Of a stretch of DNA of 6,183 nucleotides, positions 4,978 through 6,183 are shown one piece after another; position 1 is the stretch's first letter; each line of letters begins with the position of its first letter. The notes under the pieces are model-generated. The model was not told the DNA's origin, did no database searches, and was given only the letters and a program-made list of their open reading frames with translations. Source of the stretch: Rhodospirillales bacterium (GTDB lineage Bacteria; Pseudomonadota; Alphaproteobacteria; Rhodospirillales; JAOUPW01); NCBI GenBank assembly GCA_029879665.1, contig JAOUPW010000134.1, positions 1 to 6,183 of the forward strand, given 5' to 3'. Position numbers and translations under genes: made by a program.

Positions 4978-5679
4978 CTAACGAATCTCGCCTGTCCGGG
5001 ATTCCCCCGGCAACCGCAGATCGGAAATCACAGTCTCGCCGGCGATGGACCGTTGGCCAACCGCGACCAGTATGCTGGCGCCTTCTGGTAAATAGACATC
5101 AACCCGGCTGCCGAAGCGGATGAGCCCGAACCTTTCCCCGGCTTTTACAGGCTGGCCTTCGTTAATATTGCATATGATACGTCTGGCGACGAGGCCCGCG
5201 ATCTGCACGAAGGCGATTTCCTTTTCCGGCCCGCCTCCTTCGTTCGAGACCGTCATGCGGACGGATTGGCGTTCGTTGAATTCGCTGGCTTTGTCCAGTG
5301 AGGCGTTGAAGAATTTTCCCGGCCGGTAAGACAATCCCGAAATGACTCCGTCGCAGGGAATGCGATTCACATGCACGTCGAACACGTTCATGAAAATGGC
5401 GACCCGATCAAGCTGTTGGTCTCCCATTTCCAGTTCAGGCGGTGGCGCCGCCTTGTCGACAAATTGAACGACCCCGTCGGCGGGGCTGATAATCAGTCCG
5501 GGGCGGACCGGGGATATCCGGTCTGGATCACGGAAAAAATAGACGCACCACAGAGTCAGGATGACGCCGAGCCAGCCCAGCGGGGAGGCGATGAGGCCAA
5601 GAATGACCGCAGCCACCGCGAACAAGGCGATAAACGGCCAACCGGCCCTGTTGATGGGAACAAAAACGGTTTTAAGCAA
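4978..5679 (-). CDS. psd: Phosphatidylserine decarboxylase proenzyme (TTG start)
   Basis: A 233-residue proenzyme of the short PSD-A class that decarboxylates phosphatidylserine to phosphatidylethanolamine at the inner membrane. Residues about 12-48 form two hydrophobic segments that anchor the protein. SPADG (65-69, D68) and DVHVNR (101-106, H103) carry the residues corresponding to the Asp/His needed for self-processing and catalysis. RFGSRVDVYLP (188-198) holds the Gly190-Ser191 self-cleavage site, whose serine becomes the pyruvoyl group of the alpha chain. This class uses GS within FGSR rather than the LGST motif of E. coli Psd. The start is TTG at 5679: AAAGGA lies seven bases upstream, an in-frame TGA lies seven codons upstream, and no ATG or GTG comes between. 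The next Met (residue 97) would delete the membrane anchor and D68. The gene leads the psd-pssA pair. Confidence 0.96.
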   Translation of the reverse strand: MLKTVFVPINRAGWPFIALFAVAAVILGLIASPLGWLGVILTLWCVYFFRDPDRISPVRPGLIISPADGVVQFVDKAAPPPELEMGDQQLDRVAIFMNVFDVHVNRIPCDGVISGLSYRPGKFFNASLDKASEFNERQSVRMTVSNEGGGPEKEIAFVQIAGLVARRIICNINEGQPVKAGERFGLIRFGSRVDVYLPEGASILVAVGQRSIAGETVISDLRLPGESRTGEIR

Positions 5680-5686
5680 CGGATTT

Positions 5687-5692
5687 TCCTTT
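5687..5692 (-). promoter_or_regulatory. Shine-Dalgarno AAAGGA deciding the TTG start of psd
   Basis: AAAGGA is seven bases before TTG at 5679. Because an in-frame TGA lies just upstream and there is no other start codon between, this pins translation of psd to TTG. Confidence 0.65.
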
Positions 5693-5731
5693 AACTTTCA
5701 TCCAATGGGAATTGCGCCACAATTGGCCGGT

Positions 5732-5737
5732 TGTCAA
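5732..5737 (-). promoter_or_regulatory. Possible -35 (TTGACA) upstream of psd
   Basis: A perfect TTGACA on the minus strand lies 53 bp before the psd start. The hexamer at 17-bp spacing (CAATTC, 5709-5714) is a poor -10, and neighbouring spacings are no better, so the promoter is uncertain. An inverted repeat AATTG-CGCCA-CAATT (5711-5725) sits in the would-be spacer and could be an operator. Confidence 0.25.
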
Positions 5738-5738
5738 G

Positions 5739-5778
5739 CCTTGGGCATTGTAGAGTCCTACGGGGAAAAGGTCCAAGG
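5739..5778. repeat. Nested inverted repeats between the LysM gene and psd
   Basis: CCTTGG (5739-5744) and CCAAGG (5773-5778) enclose a smaller GTAG-AGTC-CTAC dyad. The arms are short and the inner stem is only 4 bp. There is no T-run, so this is not a convincing terminator. The remainder of the 122-bp gap holds no gene. Confidence 0.25.
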
Positions 5779-5801
5779 GTGCCGGGTATCGCCGTAACGG
5801 A

Positions 5802-6183
5802 TCAGGGGGTGGAGAAAATCTGGCCCGGATAGATCAGGTCCGGATCGGTGATGCGGTCCTTGTTAGCCTCATAGATGACCGTATATTTGATGCCGGATCC
5901 GTAACTTCTGCGGGCCAGACGCCAGAGGCTGTTGCCGGGTTGAACGACGACGAAAGATCCGGCCTTGATATCCAGGGTCGCACGCGAAAACGGTATGCTG
6001 ACCCGCGCCAGAACTTTGCCCTGATCATCCACCAGATCCGCGCGCAGCGTGTATATTCCGGGCTCGACCTTGGTCGAAGGAACCATGCTCCAGGTGCCGT
6101 CTTCGCCGGTGCGGCTCCGCCCAATATACTCATTGTCCAGGTATAATTGCACTATGCCGCCAGGCGGGGCGTGACCGCCGATA
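5802..6183 (-). CDS. LysM-domain envelope protein, 5'-truncated
   Basis: The frame stays open to the right edge of the window; 126 codons are visible, ending at TGA. A GTG at 6152 could be read as a start, but the upstream in-frame codons encode GGHAPPGG, which flows directly into the domain, so the true start is outside. The visible part has two pieces. First comes an Ig-like beta domain (GGHAPPGGIVQLYLDN through VLARVSIPF, fragment residues 2-65), a repeat type often found before LysM in alphaproteobacteria. Then comes one C-terminal LysM domain (about 77-126: VQPGNSLWRLARRSYGSG, YTVIYEANKDRITDPDLIYPGQIFSTP), close in layout to the LysM of E. coli YgaU/Kbp. LysM binds N-acetylglucosamine-containing glycans such as peptidoglycan, so a periplasmic or envelope location is likely. 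The N-terminal region, and any signal peptide, is missing. It lies 122 bp upstream of psd on the same strand. Confidence 0.85.
   Translation of the reverse strand, partial: IGGHAPPGGIVQLYLDNEYIGRSRTGEDGTWSMVPSTKVEPGIYTLRADLVDDQGKVLARVSIPFSRATLDIKAGSFVVVQPGNSLWRLARRSYGSGIKYTVIYEANKDRITDPDLIYPGQIFSTP

Noticed and set aside
4569..5123. 184-residue plus-strand frame spanning pssA and psd
   Set aside because: It is antisense to two enzymes with complete catalytic motifs, shows no domain, and its length is explained by codon bias on the other strand.
5802..6152. Complete 116-residue LysM protein starting at GTG 6152
   Set aside because: The in-frame codons upstream of the GTG (GGHAPPGG) complete the Ig-like domain and the frame is open to the window edge, so the gene is truncated by the window rather than short.

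Overview
This window looks like a chromosomal segment of an alphaproteobacterium, possibly from the Rhodospirillales. That assignment is an inference from protein character: a short C4 zinc-finger DksA/TraR-type protein, a lysin motif (LysM) protein followed by psd and pssA, and a compact flagellar FliN. No rRNA or other taxonomic marker is present. Coding is dense. No tRNA, rRNA, insertion sequence, CRISPR array or prophage gene was seen.

Layout from left to right. (1) Positions 1-950, + strand: the C-terminal part of a polytopic membrane protein resembling a GT-C glycosyltransferase, cut by the window edge and visibly AT-richer than the rest. (2) Positions 970-1320, - strand: a small DksA/TraR-family zinc-finger regulator, convergent with gene 1. 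(3) Positions 1321-1541: a 221-bp divergent intergenic region with a candidate -10 for gene 2, several dyads and the ribosome-binding region of the next gene. (4) Positions 1542-2255, + strand: a secreted dihaem cytochrome c of c4 type. (5) Positions 2270-3598, - strand: a DinF-type MATE transporter. (6) Positions 3627-3932, - strand: an isolated FliN flagellar switch protein, 28 bp upstream of dinF. (7) Positions 3933-4135: a spacer with a strong candidate fliN promoter and several hairpins. (8) Positions 4136-4945 and 4978-5679, - strand: pssA and psd, which carry out the two successive steps from CDP-diacylglycerol to phosphatidylethanolamine. (9) Positions 5802-6183, - strand: the C-terminal part of a LysM/Ig-like envelope protein, cut by the right edge.

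Functionally the segment is mostly about the cell envelope: phospholipid synthesis, peptidoglycan binding, membrane transport, periplasmic electron transfer and glycosyl transfer. It also carries one transcription regulator and one motor-switch gene. The psd-pssA pair is the only clear pathway operon.

No obviously new multi-gene system was found. The most interesting signals are regulatory. A near-identical element of about 21 bp, containing GGGTATAAT, lies upstream of both the DksA-like gene and fliN. A CtrA-box-like sequence sits at the -35 position of fliN. A hairpin presents the Shine-Dalgarno sequence of the cytochrome gene in its loop.
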